Notes: a model not told the origin generated them from the letters alone. Positions 8,648 to 17,775 are shown, counted from the stretch's first letter. The stretch: DNA of 64,000 bases from Streptomyces sp. cg36 (GCF_041080675.1 NZ_CP163520.1:4030001-4094000), one strand, 5' to 3'. Program-made: numbers and translations.

Positions 8648-10378
8648 GTGGCGGAACGTAGCACGGCTGCCGTCGACGTGGCCGACAACAGCGGCGACAA
8701 CCCGCTGACCGCCAAGGCGGACGGGGCCACGACCGACGGGGTGGCGGAATCCATCGACACGGCAGACACGGCGGAGCAGGGCTCCGGCGACACGGGCGGT
8801 GAGCGCAAGCCCGTCGAACCCTCCATCGCCACACCGGAGCTGCACAGCGGCCACAAGCTCGCCAGACGCTATCGGCTCGAAGAGTGCGTCACCCGTCTGG
8901 ACGGTTTCAGCAGCTGGCGTGCGGTCGACGAGAAGCTCCGTCGTGCCGTGGGGGTCCATCTGCTGCCCGCGGACCATCCGCGGGCACGTTCCGTGCTGGC
9001 GGCGGCCCGCTCGTCCGCGCTGCTCGGCGACCCCCGCTTCGTCCAGGTCCTGGACGCGGTGGAGGAGAACGACCTCGTCTACGTGGTCCACGAGTGGCTG
9101 CCGGACGCCACCGAGCTGACCGCGCTGCTGGCCGCGGGGCCGCTGGAGGCGCACGACGCCTACCAGCTGGTCACCCAGATCTCCCAGGCCATGGCGGCGG
9201 CCCACCGGGAGGGTCTCGCGCACCTGCGGCTGACCCCCGGCGCCATCCTGCGGACCTCCTCCGGGCAGTACCGGATCCGGGGGCTCGCGGTGAACGCGGC
9301 CCTGCGCGGAATCACCTCGGACACCCCCCAGCGGTCCGACACGGAGGCGATCGGCGCGCTGCTGTACGCGTCGCTGTCCCAGCGCTGGCCGTACGACAGC
9401 GACGCCTACGGCCTGCACGGGCTGCCCAAGGGCGTCGGCCTGATCGCTCCCGACCAGGTACGGGCGGGTGTCCACCGCGGCCTGTCGGAGCTCGCGATGC
9501 GGGCGCTGGCCAACGACGGGGCCACCGCGTCCCGCCAGGAGCCCGCCTGCACCACCCCGGACGAACTGGTGAAGGCCGTCGCGGCGATGCCGCGCATCCG
9601 GCCGCCGGAGCCCGTGTTCACGGCGCCTCCGGAGTACCAGCGCACCACCTACCAGCAGGGCACCTACGGGCGTCCGCCGGTGGGACCGCACCCGGCGGTC
9701 ACCCAGACCGTGCAGGCCCCGCCGCCGGCGCTCCAGGGCCGTACCGGCAAGGCCCTCAAGTGGGCCGTGTCGGCGCTGCTGATCGCCGCGCTGGGCCTGG
9801 GCAGCTGGCAGCTGGCCGACACGCTCCTCGGGCACGACAAGGGTTCCGGCGAGTCGGGCACGTCCCAGCAGACGAACAAGACCGACGGCGACAAGCCGAA
9901 GGCCCTCGTGCCACTGGCGATCCAGGGCGCCCAGGAGTACGCACCGGACAACTCCCCGCAGGACGCGGCGGACGTCGACAAGACGTACGACGGCGACAGC
10001 TCGACCTACTGGCGCACCAAGAGCTACTTCGACGGCCCCGCCATGGCGCCGTCGGTGAAGAAGGGCGTCGGCATCGTCTACGACCTGGGCTCTTCCAAGA
10101 ACGTCTCGGTCGCGACGATAATGCTGCGCTACGGCGGCGATCACACCAAGATCACGCTCTATGCGACGGACTCGCTGTCGCCTTCGTCGCCGGTCGAATC
10201 GATGAAGAAGATCTCGACCGTCACGACCAGTGGCACGCAGGCCCAGCTGAAGGCGGACAAGCCGGTCAAGACCCAGTACGTTCTGGTCTGGATCACGGCC
10301 ATGCCCAAGGCCCCGGAGGACCAGTACAGCCGCGCGGGGTACAAGCAGGCCATAACGGATGTGAAGTTCACCGGCTGA
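8648..10378 (+). CDS. Membrane-anchored pseudokinase, MurJ-associated
   Basis: A 576-residue protein with four parts. These are a short variable N-terminus, a protein-kinase fold (about 60-290), a membrane helix (about 368-392) and an extracytoplasmic beta-rich domain (about 420-575). The kinase domain lacks the catalytic signature. The HRD-loop equivalent reads HLRLTPGAIL, no DFG is seen where RIRGLAVN occurs, and the VAIK lysine position reads AVGVHLL. It is therefore a pseudokinase. In Mycobacterium tuberculosis the same parts are fused to MviN, and PknB phosphorylation of the pseudokinase recruits the FHA protein FhaA. Both pknB and fhaA are in this window. Start GTG 8648 follows GGAGG; an ATG at 8603 is possible. 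Confidence 0.82.
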   Translation: MAERSTAAVDVADNSGDNPLTAKADGATTDGVAESIDTADTAEQGSGDTGGERKPVEPSIATPELHSGHKLARRYRLEECVTRLDGFSSWRAVDEKLRRAVGVHLLPADHPRARSVLAAARSSALLGDPRFVQVLDAVEENDLVYVVHEWLPDATELTALLAAGPLEAHDAYQLVTQISQAMAAAHREGLAHLRLTPGAILRTSSGQYRIRGLAVNAALRGITSDTPQRSDTEAIGALLYASLSQRWPYDSDAYGLHGLPKGVGLIAPDQVRAGVHRGLSELAMRALANDGATASRQEPACTTPDELVKAVAAMPRIRPPEPVFTAPPEYQRTTYQQGTYGRPPVGPHPAVTQTVQAPPPALQGRTGKALKWAVSALLIAALGLGSWQLADTLLGHDKGSGESGTSQQTNKTDGDKPKALVPLAIQGAQEYAPDNSPQDAADVDKTYDGDSSTYWRTKSYFDGPAMAPSVKKGVGIVYDLGSSKNVSVATIMLRYGGDHTKITLYATDSLSPSSPVESMKKISTVTTSGTQAQLKADKPVKTQYVLVWITAMPKAPEDQYSRAGYKQAITDVKFTG

Positions 10379-10415
10379 TCCGGAGGAACCGACAGCGTGG
10401 GGAGGGGGCTCACCG

Positions 10416-11129
10416 TTGGACGACGCCACACTCGGCGGCGCGAGCGACCAGGACCTTCTGGCGCGCCATGTCGACGGTGACCCCGACGCCTTCGGTGAGC
10501 TCGTCCGGCGCCACCGCGACAGACTCTGGGCGGTCGCCCTGCGCACGCTCGGCGACCGCGAGGAGGCGGCCGACGCGGTCCAGGACGCTCTGGTGTCGGC
10601 CTACCGGGCCGCACACACCTTCCGCGGCCAGTCGGCCGTCACCACGTGGCTGCACCGCATCACCGTGAACGCCTGTCTGGACCGGGCCCGCAAGGCCGCC
10701 TCCCGGCGCACCTCGCCCGTGGACGACGCGGAGCGCCTGGAGCAGCTCCTGGAGCCCCACGAGTCCGCCGAGGCGCCCGCGGAGCGCCAGGACCTCCAGC
10801 GGCAGCTGGTGAAGGCCCTGGCGACCCTCCCGGCCGATCAGCGCGCCGCACTCGTCCTCGTGGACATGCAGGGCTATCCGGTGGCGGAGGCGGCACAGAT
10901 CCTTGAGGTGCCGGTGGGCACCGTGAAGAGCCGCTGCGCCCGGGGCCGGGCCCGGCTCCAGCCGCTGCTCACTCATCTGCGCAGTGATACCGGTGAGACC
11001 AGGGATAACGACGAGCGAGGAGGGGGAAGGAACCGGACGCCGGGGACATCCGTCCCACCTGCGTCGGGACCAAGGGATGCAGGACCGAATGATCCTGCTG
11101 CTGTGAAGGGCGGAGGTGGGCGCGCGTGA
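10416..11129 (+). CDS. sigM: ECF RNA polymerase sigma factor SigM
   Basis: A 237-residue ECF sigma factor. Region 2 (DPDAFGELVRRHRDRLWAVA, then DAVQDALVSAYRA) binds the -10 element. Region 4 (LPADQRAALVLVDMQGYPVA, then VPVGTVKSRCARGRARL) contains the helix-turn-helix for the -35. I use TTG 10416 because GGAGGGGG lies seven bases upstream. The stop overlaps the rsmA start by four bases (GTGA), so sigma and anti-sigma are translationally coupled. The pairing and order next to trxBA match S. coelicolor sigM-rsmA. Confidence 0.9.
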   Translation: MDDATLGGASDQDLLARHVDGDPDAFGELVRRHRDRLWAVALRTLGDREEAADAVQDALVSAYRAAHTFRGQSAVTTWLHRITVNACLDRARKAASRRTSPVDDAERLEQLLEPHESAEAPAERQDLQRQLVKALATLPADQRAALVLVDMQGYPVAEAAQILEVPVGTVKSRCARGRARLQPLLTHLRSDTGETRDNDERGGGRNRTPGTSVPPASGPRDAGPNDPAAVKGGGGRA

Positions 11130-12082
11130 CATCCACGGCCGACATGACCCAGCACCCGGACGTCTCGGAGATCTCCGACCTCCATGAGGGCCTTCTGCCG
11201 CCCTCCCGTACCGCCGACGTACGGCAGCACCTGGACTCCTGCGAGCTCTGCGCGGACGTACACGCCTCGCTCAGCGAGATCCGCGACCTGCTCGGCACGC
11301 TGCCGGGGCCGGTCCGCATGCCCGCCGACATCGCGGGCCGTATCGATGCCGCCCTCGCCGCCGAGGCCCTGCTGGATGCCACGGCGCCCGCGGGAGCGGC
11401 TGTACCGGTCGGTGCGGGAGCGCCGGTGCGGGCCGCGGCTCCGGACGACGGCGCGCATGTTTCACGTGAAACATCGCCCGGATCTCCCTCGGCCGAGGCT
11501 CCCGCGTCCGACCGGCCGACCGGACACTCCCGGGCCGCCACCGGGCCGGGGCGCCCTCGTACGCCCCGGCGCCGCCGCCGCGTGGTGCTCGGCGCGGTCT
11601 TCGGCGCGGCGGCCATCGGTATGGGCGCCCTGCTGGTGCAGGGGATCCACTCCGGCGGCGGCAACCATGCCGTGGCCGAGAAGGGGGCACGGACCCAGCA
11701 GGGAGCGGTGTTCTCGACCTCCTCGCTGCCCCACCAGGTGCAGACCCTCCTGGCCGCCCGCCCCACCACCGAGAGTGCCAAGACCGCCCCGAGTCAGAAC
11801 GCGCCGGCGGACAAGGAGTCGGGATTCGGCGTGAAGTCCGGCCCACCGAAGCTCGAAGTCACCGTGCCGCCGTGCGTCCAGGCGGGCACCGGGCGGACCT
11901 CCGACGCTCCCCTGGCGGCGGAGACCGGTGAGTACCAGGGAACCCGCGCCTATCTCCTCGTCCTTCCGCACGCCACGGACAGCACTCAGGTGCAGGCGTA
12001 TGTGGTCGACGCTTCCTGCGAGACCCAGGCTCCCAATGCCAAGGGCAAGCTGCTGCTGACCCACGCCTACCCCCTTCGGTAG
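11126..12082 (+). CDS. rsmA: Anti-sigma factor RsmA
   Basis: A 318-residue membrane-anchored anti-sigma factor. The N-terminal domain has the zinc-finger-like anti-sigma motif H35-x3-C39-x2-C42 (HLDSCELC). A linker is followed by one membrane helix (RVVLGAVFGAAAIGMGALLV) and an extracytoplasmic tail with two cysteines. From the literature, the S. coelicolor protein binds an iron-sulfur cluster and holds SigM inactive. It is coupled to sigM by a GTGA overlap. A complete parS lies inside the coding sequence at 11459-11472 and encodes VSRET, so ParB binding must coexist with transcription of this gene. Confidence 0.88.
   Translation: MTSTADMTQHPDVSEISDLHEGLLPPSRTADVRQHLDSCELCADVHASLSEIRDLLGTLPGPVRMPADIAGRIDAALAAEALLDATAPAGAAVPVGAGAPVRAAAPDDGAHVSRETSPGSPSAEAPASDRPTGHSRAATGPGRPRTPRRRRRVVLGAVFGAAAIGMGALLVQGIHSGGGNHAVAEKGARTQQGAVFSTSSLPHQVQTLLAARPTTESAKTAPSQNAPADKESGFGVKSGPPKLEVTVPPCVQAGTGRTSDAPLAAETGEYQGTRAYLLVLPHATDSTQVQAYVVDASCETQAPNAKGKLLLTHAYPLR
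11459..11472 (+). promoter_or_regulatory. parS site 4, inside rsmA
   Basis: Perfect GTTTCACGTGAAAC inside the rsmA coding sequence, between the anti-sigma domain and the membrane helix. Confidence 0.95.
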
Positions 12083-12090
12083 ACCCCTCG

Positions 12091-12116
12091 GGAATGCTCG
12101 CCCCGTAGGATCCGTT
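12091..12116 (+). promoter_or_regulatory. SigR-type promoter for trxBA
   Basis: GGAAT at 12091-12095 and GTT at 12114-12116 are separated by exactly 18 bases. This is the Streptomyces SigR (disulfide stress) promoter consensus. It lies about 70 bases ahead of trxB, where a SigR-dependent trxB promoter is known in S. coelicolor. Confidence 0.85.
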
Positions 12117-12185
12117 GGGTGGGGTGAGAGACCTGGACCGGGCCCCGGTAGGCAGTAGACAGTCCGCAGAGACGAGGAAGAACCC

Positions 12186-13148
12186 GTGAGCGACGTCCGT
12201 AACGTGATCATCATTGGCTCCGGGCCGGCCGGCTACACGGCCGCGCTCTACACCGCGCGTGCGTCGCTTCAGCCGCTGGTGTTCGAGGGCGCCGTCACCG
12301 CCGGCGGTGCGCTCATGAACACCACCGAGGTGGAGAACTTCCCCGGCTACCGCGACGGCATCATGGGCCCCGACCTGATGGACAACATGCGGGCGCAGGC
12401 CGAGCGCTTCGGCGCCGAGCTGGTCCCCGACGATGTCGTCGCCGTCGACCTCAGCGGCGAGATCAAGACCGTCACGGACACCGCGGGCACCGTCCACCGC
12501 GCCAAGGCCGTGATCGTCACCACCGGCTCCCAGCACCGCAAGCTCGGCCTGCCGAACGAGGACAAGCTGTCCGGGCGGGGCGTCTCCTGGTGCGCCACCT
12601 GTGACGGGTTCTTCTTCAAGGACCAGGACATCGCCGTGGTCGGCGGCGGCGACACCGCGATGGAGGAGGCGACCTTCCTCTCGCGCTTCGCCAAGTCGGT
12701 CACCATCGTCCACCGCCGGGACACGCTGCGCGCCTCCAAGGCCATGCAGCAGCGCGCCTTCGACGACCCGAAGATCAGCTTCGCCTGGGACAGCGAGGTC
12801 GCCGAGATCCACGGCGACCAGAAGCTCTCCGGGCTGACCCTGCGCAACACCAAGACCGGCGAGACCTCCGAGCTGGCCGTGACCGGTCTGTTCATCGCCG
12901 TGGGCCACGACCCGCGCACCGAGCTCTTCAAGGGCCAGCTCGACCTGGACGACGAGGGCTACCTGAAGGTGGAAGCGCCCTCGACCCGTACCAACCTGAC
13001 CGGTGTCTTCGGCGCCGGTGACGTGGTCGACCACACCTACCGTCAGGCGATCACCGCAGCCGGTACCGGCTGCTCCGCCGCCCTGGACGCCGAGCGCTTC
13101 CTGGCCGCCCTCGCCGACGGCGAGAAGGCCGCCGCGGCCTCCGTCTGA
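12186..13148 (+). CDS. trxB: Thioredoxin-disulfide reductase
   Basis: A 320-residue flavoprotein with the FAD-binding [10 protein letters not shown] (about 11-20), the redox-active CATC pair C136/C139, an NADPH-binding [10 protein letters not shown] region and the C-terminal FAD motif GVFGAGDV. It reduces thioredoxin with NADPH in the cytoplasm. GTG start with GAGGAAG upstream. The preceding SigR-type promoter implies induction by thiol oxidation. trxA follows after 50 bases. Confidence 0.96.
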   Translation: MSDVRNVIIIGSGPAGYTAALYTARASLQPLVFEGAVTAGGALMNTTEVENFPGYRDGIMGPDLMDNMRAQAERFGAELVPDDVVAVDLSGEIKTVTDTAGTVHRAKAVIVTTGSQHRKLGLPNEDKLSGRGVSWCATCDGFFFKDQDIAVVGGGDTAMEEATFLSRFAKSVTIVHRRDTLRASKAMQQRAFDDPKISFAWDSEVAEIHGDQKLSGLTLRNTKTGETSELAVTGLFIAVGHDPRTELFKGQLDLDDEGYLKVEAPSTRTNLTGVFGAGDVVDHTYRQAITAAGTGCSAALDAERFLAALADGEKAAAASV

Positions 13149-13198
13149 CCCCGCTGCTTTCCCCACCCCCCTCACCCACACCCCGCAAGGAGGATGCC

Positions 13199-13531
13199 GT
13201 GGCCGGCACCCTGAAGAACGTGACCGACGCCGACTTCGACGAGGTCGTCCTCAAGAGCGACAAGCCCGTGCTCGTGGACTTCTGGGCCGAGTGGTGCGGC
13301 CCCTGCCGCCAGATCGCCCCGTCGCTGGAGGCCATCGCGGCGGAGCACGGCGACAAGATCGAGATCGTCAAGCTCAACATCGACGAGAACCCGGGCACGG
13401 CTGCCAAGTACGGCGTGATGTCGATCCCGACCCTCAACGTCTACCAGGGCGGCGAGGTCGCCAAGACCATCGTCGGCGCCAAGCCGAAGGCCGCTCTCGA
13501 GCGCGACCTGGACGTCTTCATCAACGCGTAG
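13199..13531 (+). CDS. trxA: Thioredoxin
   Basis: A 110-residue classical thioredoxin with the active site WCGPC (C33, C36) and the cis-proline loop SIPTLNVY. It is reduced by TrxB, encoded just upstream, and donates electrons to ribonucleotide reductase and other targets. GTG start with a full AAGGAGG six bases before. The gene ends close to a parS site and a hairpin terminator that closes the operon. Confidence 0.96.
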   Translation: MAGTLKNVTDADFDEVVLKSDKPVLVDFWAEWCGPCRQIAPSLEAIAAEHGDKIEIVKLNIDENPGTAAKYGVMSIPTLNVYQGGEVAKTIVGAKPKAALERDLDVFINA

Positions 13532-13545
13532 CACCCAGCGTCGAT

Positions 13546-13559
13546 GTTTCACGTGAAAC
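13546..13559 (+). promoter_or_regulatory. parS site 5
   Basis: Perfect GTTTCACGTGAAAC within a 22-bp palindrome (CGAT/ATCG flanks), 15 bases after the trxA stop. Confidence 0.95.
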
Positions 13560-13565
13560 ATCGCC

Positions 13566-13600
13566 ACGGGCCCGGACCCCTCGGGGGGATCCGGGCCCGT
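13566..13600 (+). terminator. Hairpin terminator after trxA
   Basis: 11-bp perfect stem (13566-13576 with 13590-13600, ACGGGCCCGGA and its complement), lying between the convergent trxA and acetyltransferase genes. Confidence 0.75.
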
Positions 13601-13644
13601 TCGCGTTCTCCTGCAGCCGTGCGTGACGGGCTGACGTACGCGTG

Positions 13645-14262
13645 CTAGAGCGGTCGCAGGGCCGGCTCCTTCTGGACGGCTCCGAGCAGCCGGTCCAGCG
13701 CCAGCTCGACGTCCTCCTTCCAGGAGAGCGTCGTCCGCAGCTCCAGCCGCAGCCGCGGATAGCGGGGATGCGGCCGTACGGTCTTGAAGCCCACCGCGAG
13801 GAGATGGTCCGCGGGCAGCACACACGCGGGCTCGCGCCAGTTGGCGTCCCCGAACGCCTCGATGGCCTTGAAGCCCCGGCGCAGCAGGTCCTTCGCGACC
13901 GTCTGCACCATCACTCTCCCCAGCCCCTGCCCCTGATAGCCCGGCATGATCCAGGCCGTCATCAGCTGCACCGCGTCCGGAGAGACCGGGCTGGTGGGAA
14001 AAGCCGTGGAGCGCGGCACATAGGCCGGCGGGGCGTAGAGCACGAAACCCACCGGTACGTCGTCGACATAGACGACGCGGCCACATGAACCCCATTCGAG
14101 AAGGACGGCCGATATCCAGGCTTCCTTTTCGAGTTCGGGAGTACCGGCCTTTATCGCTGCCTCTCCGCTGACCGGATCAAGTTCCCAGAAGACACAGGCG
14201 CGGCAGCGCTTGGGAAGGTCCGGAAGGTTGTCCAGCGTGAGCGGTACAAGCCGACGCCCCAT
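13645..14262 (-). CDS. GNAT-family N-acetyltransferase
   Basis: A 205-residue protein with a GNAT core. It has strand/helix elements and the acetyl-CoA pyrophosphate-binding loop in TAWIMPGYQGQGLGRVMVQT (Q-x-x-G-x-G/A type). The N-terminus carries a CRACVFWELDP segment. The substrate is unknown. The start is ATG 14262; upstream in-frame sequence has no coding character. It is downstream of the parAB terminator on the same strand and converges on trxA. The same gene sits between parB and trxA in other Streptomyces origins. Confidence 0.82.
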   Translation of the reverse strand: MGRRLVPLTLDNLPDLPKRCRACVFWELDPVSGEAAIKAGTPELEKEAWISAVLLEWGSCGRVVYVDDVPVGFVLYAPPAYVPRSTAFPTSPVSPDAVQLMTAWIMPGYQGQGLGRVMVQTVAKDLLRRGFKAIEAFGDANWREPACVLPADHLLAVGFKTVRPHPRYPRLRLELRTTLSWKEDVELALDRLLGAVQKEPALRPL

Positions 14263-14408
14263 GAAGGCCGTTCCTCGCTTCCTTCGCCTGCCGCCCCCTG
14301 AACCGCTGCCAGCACACTCCGTTCCCGGAGGAGGCTGCCGACGAATCCGCCGACCGCCCCGAGGCCAAGCCCCGCTGTCACCAGTTGGGTACGGCTCACC
14401 GTTCGCAT
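14151..14408 (-). CDS. Possible small hydrophobic protein (doubtful)
   Basis: An 85-codon open frame starting at ATG 14408 with a hydrophobic N-terminal segment (TQLVTAGLGLGAVGGFVGSL). It overlaps the first 112 bases of the acetyltransferase gene in another frame. The first 30 residues look like a plausible membrane helix; the rest looks like shadow coding. Reported only as a candidate. Confidence 0.22.
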   Translation of the reverse strand: MRTVSRTQLVTAGLGLGAVGGFVGSLLRERSVLAAVQGAAGEGSEERPSWGVGLYRSRWTTFRTFPSAAAPVSSGNLIRSAERQR

Positions 14409-14593
14409 GGCTCCCCGCCCTTCTTCTGAAGTGGCCCAAGGTGGATGTGCCATACCAGAACGCATCGTATCCACCCAACGTCAGTGCGGATAGCGCACAA
14501 AAGCAAAGGGCGGGCTGTGTTCCGGTATGCATCGGAACACAGCCCGCCCGTTACGGCGACCGCCGCTGCCGGGGCGGCGGGAACGTCACCGGA
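14263..14593. other. Gap between parB and the acetyltransferase gene
   Basis: 331 bases holding the parAB terminator (14498-14549) and the doubtful small frame above. No other recognisable element seen. Confidence 0.5.
14498..14549 (-). terminator. Terminator of the parAB operon
   Basis: A perfect 16-bp stem (14508-14523 with 14534-14549, GGGCGGGCTGTGTTCC and its complement) with a 10-base loop. On the minus strand it is followed by a T-rich run (TTTGCTTTT), so it is a canonical intrinsic terminator for parB. Confidence 0.9.
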
Positions 14594-15700
14594 TCAGGCT
14601 TCGTCGCCTTCTTCGGACTCATCGGTGAGGACCTTGTTGAGGACCTTGCCCTCGCCCGGAGCGAGGGTGCCGAGGATCCGCTCCAGATCGTCCATCGACG
14701 CGAACTCGACGACGATCTTGCCCTTCTTCTGCCCCAGATCGACCTTCACCCGGGTCTCGAAGCGGTCCGAGAGGCGGGAGGCGAGGTCGGAGAGCGCGGG
14801 CGACAGCCGGGTCCCCGCACGCGGGCCCTTGGCCTTGGCCGCGCTCTTGGGCTCCGAGTTCAGCAGCGTCACGATCTCTTCGACCGCCCGCACCGACAGC
14901 CCTTCGGCCACGATGCGGTGCGCCAGCCGGTCCTGCTCGTCCGAGTCGTCGACCGAGAGCAGTGCCCGGGCGTGCCCGGCGGAGAGCACTCCGGCCGCCA
15001 CCCGGCGCTGTACCGGCGGCGAGAGCCGCAGCAGCCGCAGCGTGTTGGAGACCTGCGGGCGCGAGCGGCCGATGCGGTCCGCCAACTGGTCGTGCGTGCA
15101 GGCGAAGTCCTTCAGCAGCTGGTCGTAGGCCGCGGCCTCTTCCAGAGGGTTCAGCTGCGCGCGGTGCAGGTTCTCCAGGAGCGCGTCCAGGAGCAGCTTC
15201 TCGTCGTCGGTGTCCCGGACAATCGCGGGAATCCGCTCCAGGCCGGCCTCACGGCAGGCCCGCCAGCGCCGCTCACCCATGATGAGCTCATAGCGCTCGG
15301 GGCCGAGCTGACGGACCACGACGGGCTGCAGCAGCCCGACTTCCTTGATGGAGGTGATGAGTTCGGCGAGGGCGTCCTCGTCGAACACCTCACGCGGCTG
15401 GCGCGGGTTCGGCGTGATCGAGTCCAGCGGCACCTCGGCGAAGTACGCCCCGGCGGGCGCCTTCAGCTCCGGCACCACGGCGGGCTCGGGCGCCTGGACC
15501 GGCGCCGCTGTTTCACGTGAAACAGCGGGCGGCGCGAGCGTGGCCACCTTCGCCGCTGCCACGCCCCGTTCCGGGGTCAGCACCGGAACCGCCGTAGGGG
15601 AGGTGGAGGCCACCCCTACCGAAGGCACGCTCTTCTCCTGCGGGGCGGCGGGGATCAGCGCACCGAGCCCACGTCCCAGCCCTCTTCGTCGCTCACTCAC
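14594..15700 (-). CDS. parB: Chromosome-partitioning protein ParB (CTPase clamp)
   Basis: A 368-residue ParB. It has an N-terminal ParA-interacting [14 protein letters not shown] (residues 4-17), the ParB/Srx CTP-binding domain ([12 protein letters not shown] box), the central helix-turn-helix ([20 protein letters not shown]) that reads parS, and a C-terminal dimerisation region. It loads at parS and spreads to organise the origin region, which Streptomyces uses during sporulation. The GTG start overlaps the parA stop (GTGA). A parS lies inside its own coding sequence at 15510-15523. Confidence 0.96.
   Translation of the reverse strand: MSERRRGLGRGLGALIPAAPQEKSVPSVGVASTSPTAVPVLTPERGVAAAKVATLAPPAVSRETAAPVQAPEPAVVPELKAPAGAYFAEVPLDSITPNPRQPREVFDEDALAELITSIKEVGLLQPVVVRQLGPERYELIMGERRWRACREAGLERIPAIVRDTDDEKLLLDALLENLHRAQLNPLEEAAAYDQLLKDFACTHDQLADRIGRSRPQVSNTLRLLRLSPPVQRRVAAGVLSAGHARALLSVDDSDEQDRLAHRIVAEGLSVRAVEEIVTLLNSEPKSAAKAKGPRAGTRLSPALSDLASRLSDRFETRVKVDLGQKKGKIVVEFASMDDLERILGTLAPGEGKVLNKVLTDESEEGDEA
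15510..15523 (+). promoter_or_regulatory. parS site 6, inside parB
   Basis: Perfect GTTTCACGTGAAAC in the parB linker between the ParA-binding N-terminus and the CTP-binding domain. Confidence 0.95.
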
Positions 15701-16776
15701 TGGATCCCCTCCGACATGCTGTGCTGGTTGTTCTGAATGCCCGCGGGGATGTGCGTCGTCGGGTCGTAATTGATGCCGACCCCGCGCAGGGCGATCTCAC
15801 GGGCGGCTTCGAGATACGAGAGCGAGCCGCTGGAGCCCGGGTCATAGGTGAGGACGGTCTGGCCGTAGCTCGGGGCCTCCGAGATGCGGACGGACCGCGG
15901 AATGCTCGTCCGCAGGACCTCGTGGCCGAAGTGGCTGCGTACCTCGTCGGCCACCTGGGAGGCGAGCCTGGTCCGGCCGTCGTACATGGTCAGCAGGATC
16001 GTCGACACATGCAGGGTGGGGTTGAGATGGCCCCGCACCAGATCGACGTTCCGCAGCAGCTGGCCCAGTCCCTCCAGCGCGTAGTACTCGCACTGGATGG
16101 GGATGAGGACCTCGGCTCCGGCCACGAGCGCATTGACCGTGAGGAGCCCCAGGGACGGCGGGCAGTCAATCAGGATGTAGTCCAGCGGCTGCTCGTACGC
16201 CTGGATGGCGCGCTGGAGACGGCTCTCCCGGGCGACCAGGGACACCAGCTCGATCTCCGCACCGGCCAGGTCGATCGTGGCGGGGGCGCAGAACAGGCCC
16301 TCCACATCGCGGACCGGCTGGACGACCTCGGAGAGCGGTCTGCTCTCCACCAGGACGTCGTAGATCGAGGGGACCTCGGCGTGGTGATCGATCCCCAGCG
16401 CCGTGGAGGCGTTGCCCTGCGGGTCGAGGTCGACCACCAAGACCCGGGCGCCGTGCAGCGCCAGGGAAGCGGCGAGGTTGACCGTGGTCGTGGTCTTTCC
16501 TACGCCGCCCTTCTGGTTGGCGACCACCATGATGCGCGTCTGCTCCGGCCGGGGCAGTCCCTCGCCGGCACGGCCGAGAGCTTCCACCGCCAGCTGGGCA
16601 GCGCGACCGATGGGGGTGTCGTCCATCGGGGGCGGTGTTTCACGTGAAACATCCTCCCCCGCCGACTCGGTACGGGGACCGGGGACCGGATCGGTCATCG
16701 GTCCCGCGATGTTGGCGTCGGACCGCAAGGATTCACTCTCCTCGACTTCAGGCTCGCAATGCACAGAGCCTGCCAT
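15697..16776 (-). CDS. parA: Chromosome-partitioning ATPase ParA
   Basis: A 359-residue Walker-type ATPase from ATG 16776. The deviant Walker [10 protein letters not shown] is followed by the MinD/ParA motifs [12 protein letters not shown] and [11 protein letters not shown]. About 90 residues of variable, Pro/Glu-rich sequence precede the ATPase domain and contain a parS (encoding VSRET). The start is uncertain. The frame stays open up to a GTG at 16959 inside the upstream parS, while MTDP or MDDTP further down are also possible. ParA forms filaments in aerial hyphae that position ParB-origin complexes. It is coupled to parB by a GTGA overlap. Confidence 0.92.
   Translation of the reverse strand: MAGSVHCEPEVEESESLRSDANIAGPMTDPVPGPRTESAGEDVSRETPPPMDDTPIGRAAQLAVEALGRAGEGLPRPEQTRIMVVANQKGGVGKTTTTVNLAASLALHGARVLVVDLDPQGNASTALGIDHHAEVPSIYDVLVESRPLSEVVQPVRDVEGLFCAPATIDLAGAEIELVSLVARESRLQRAIQAYEQPLDYILIDCPPSLGLLTVNALVAGAEVLIPIQCEYYALEGLGQLLRNVDLVRGHLNPTLHVSTILLTMYDGRTRLASQVADEVRSHFGHEVLRTSIPRSVRISEAPSYGQTVLTYDPGSSGSLSYLEAAREIALRGVGINYDPTTHIPAGIQNNQHSMSEGIQ
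16637..16650 (+). promoter_or_regulatory. parS site 7, inside parA
   Basis: Perfect GTTTCACGTGAAAC in the N-terminal linker region of parA. Confidence 0.95.
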
Positions 16777-16943
16777 GCTTTCGGGGTCGTGAACCAGCGA
16801 GGCCGGGTCTTCTGTGGATGAATCCACCTCTGTGGACAACTCCATAGCCCCTGGGGGGGACTCCAGGGCCCCGCCGAAGGGCTTGCGGTCGCGCGGCGCG
16901 GCATTACGGCCGCGGCTGATGATTCCATGCAGCAGAGAGCGAC

Positions 16944-16957
16944 GTTTCACGTGAAAC
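16944..16957 (+). promoter_or_regulatory. parS site 8, upstream of parA
   Basis: Perfect GTTTCACGTGAAAC in the parA leader between rsmG and the chosen parA start. ParB bound here could influence parAB expression. Confidence 0.95.
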
Positions 16958-17055
16958 ACGATGCACGCGCCCTACGGTCAGATCGTCACGACACTCCGAA
17001 ATGCGTACGTATCGGACCTTCTATGGAGCATCAGCCCTTCGGCGGGCCGGAGACT

Positions 17056-17775
17056 TCAGCGGCGGCGCCGGGTACGGCCGGTCCTGGCAGCCTTGGCACG
17101 CTTGGCCGCGAACCGAACACCGCCCGGACTCTCGCCGACCTCGACCCGCACCACCGTGGACATCGGGTCGACGATGCCCTCGCCGACATGCAGTACTGAG
17201 GTATTCACCACACCCAGCTTGCTCAGTGCGGCCCGCGCCCCCAGGATCTCCTCCTCGGCGGTGTCGCCCTTGAGGGCCAGCATCTCGCCGTAGGGGCGCA
17301 GCAGGGGAACGCCCCAGCCCGCCAGCCGGTCCAGCGGCGCCACCGCACGGGCCGTGACCACGTGCACCGGCTGCACCTTGCCCAGTACCTCCTCGGCCCG
17401 GCCGCGCACCACGGTCACATGGTCCAAGCCCAGCAGCTCTACCACTTCCTGGAGGAAATTGGTGCGCCGCAGCAGCGGCTCAAGGAGCGTGATCTTCAGG
17501 TCCGGGCGGACCAGTGCCAGGGGGATGCCCGGCAGCCCCGCCCCGGAGCCGACGTCGCACACAGTGACGCCTTCCGGAACGACCTCGGAGAGCACCGCGC
17601 AATTGAGCAGATGGCGCTCCCAGAGCCGCGGCACCTCACGCGGGCCGATCAGACCGCGCTTGACTCCCGCGTCCGCGAGCAGCTCGGCGTACCGGACGGC
17701 TTCCGGGAAGTACTCGCCGAAAACCGCGCGCGCCTCTTCGGGCGCCTGGGGAAGCTCTGCTGCTGCCTCCGTCAC
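17056..17775 (-). CDS. rsmG: 16S rRNA (guanine-N7) methyltransferase RsmG
   Basis: A 239-residue class I SAM methyltransferase. It has the SAM-binding VCDVGSGAGLPGIPLAL and the family motif LLEPLLRRTNFLQEV. It methylates G527 of 16S rRNA, and loss in Streptomyces gives low-level streptomycin resistance and antibiotic overproduction. The C-terminus is a short basic tail. GTG start with GGAAGGA upstream. It is the usual neighbour between jag and parA at actinobacterial origins. Confidence 0.95.
   Translation of the reverse strand: MTEAAAELPQAPEEARAVFGEYFPEAVRYAELLADAGVKRGLIGPREVPRLWERHLLNCAVLSEVVPEGVTVCDVGSGAGLPGIPLALVRPDLKITLLEPLLRRTNFLQEVVELLGLDHVTVVRGRAEEVLGKVQPVHVVTARAVAPLDRLAGWGVPLLRPYGEMLALKGDTAEEEILGARAALSKLGVVNTSVLHVGEGIVDPMSTVVRVEVGESPGGVRFAAKRAKAARTGRTRRRR

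Noticed and set aside
4298..10546. A 2082-codon open frame on the minus strand
   Set aside because: It is antisense to DUF6049, murJ and the pseudokinase gene. Its composition (runs of Arg, His, Gly, Ala) is that of a GC-rich shadow frame, and no domain is recognisable.
16777..16959. ParA start at GTG 16959 inside parS site 8
   Set aside because: It would put a start codon inside the ParB site and add 61 non-conserved residues with no ribosome site. It is kept only as an alternative.
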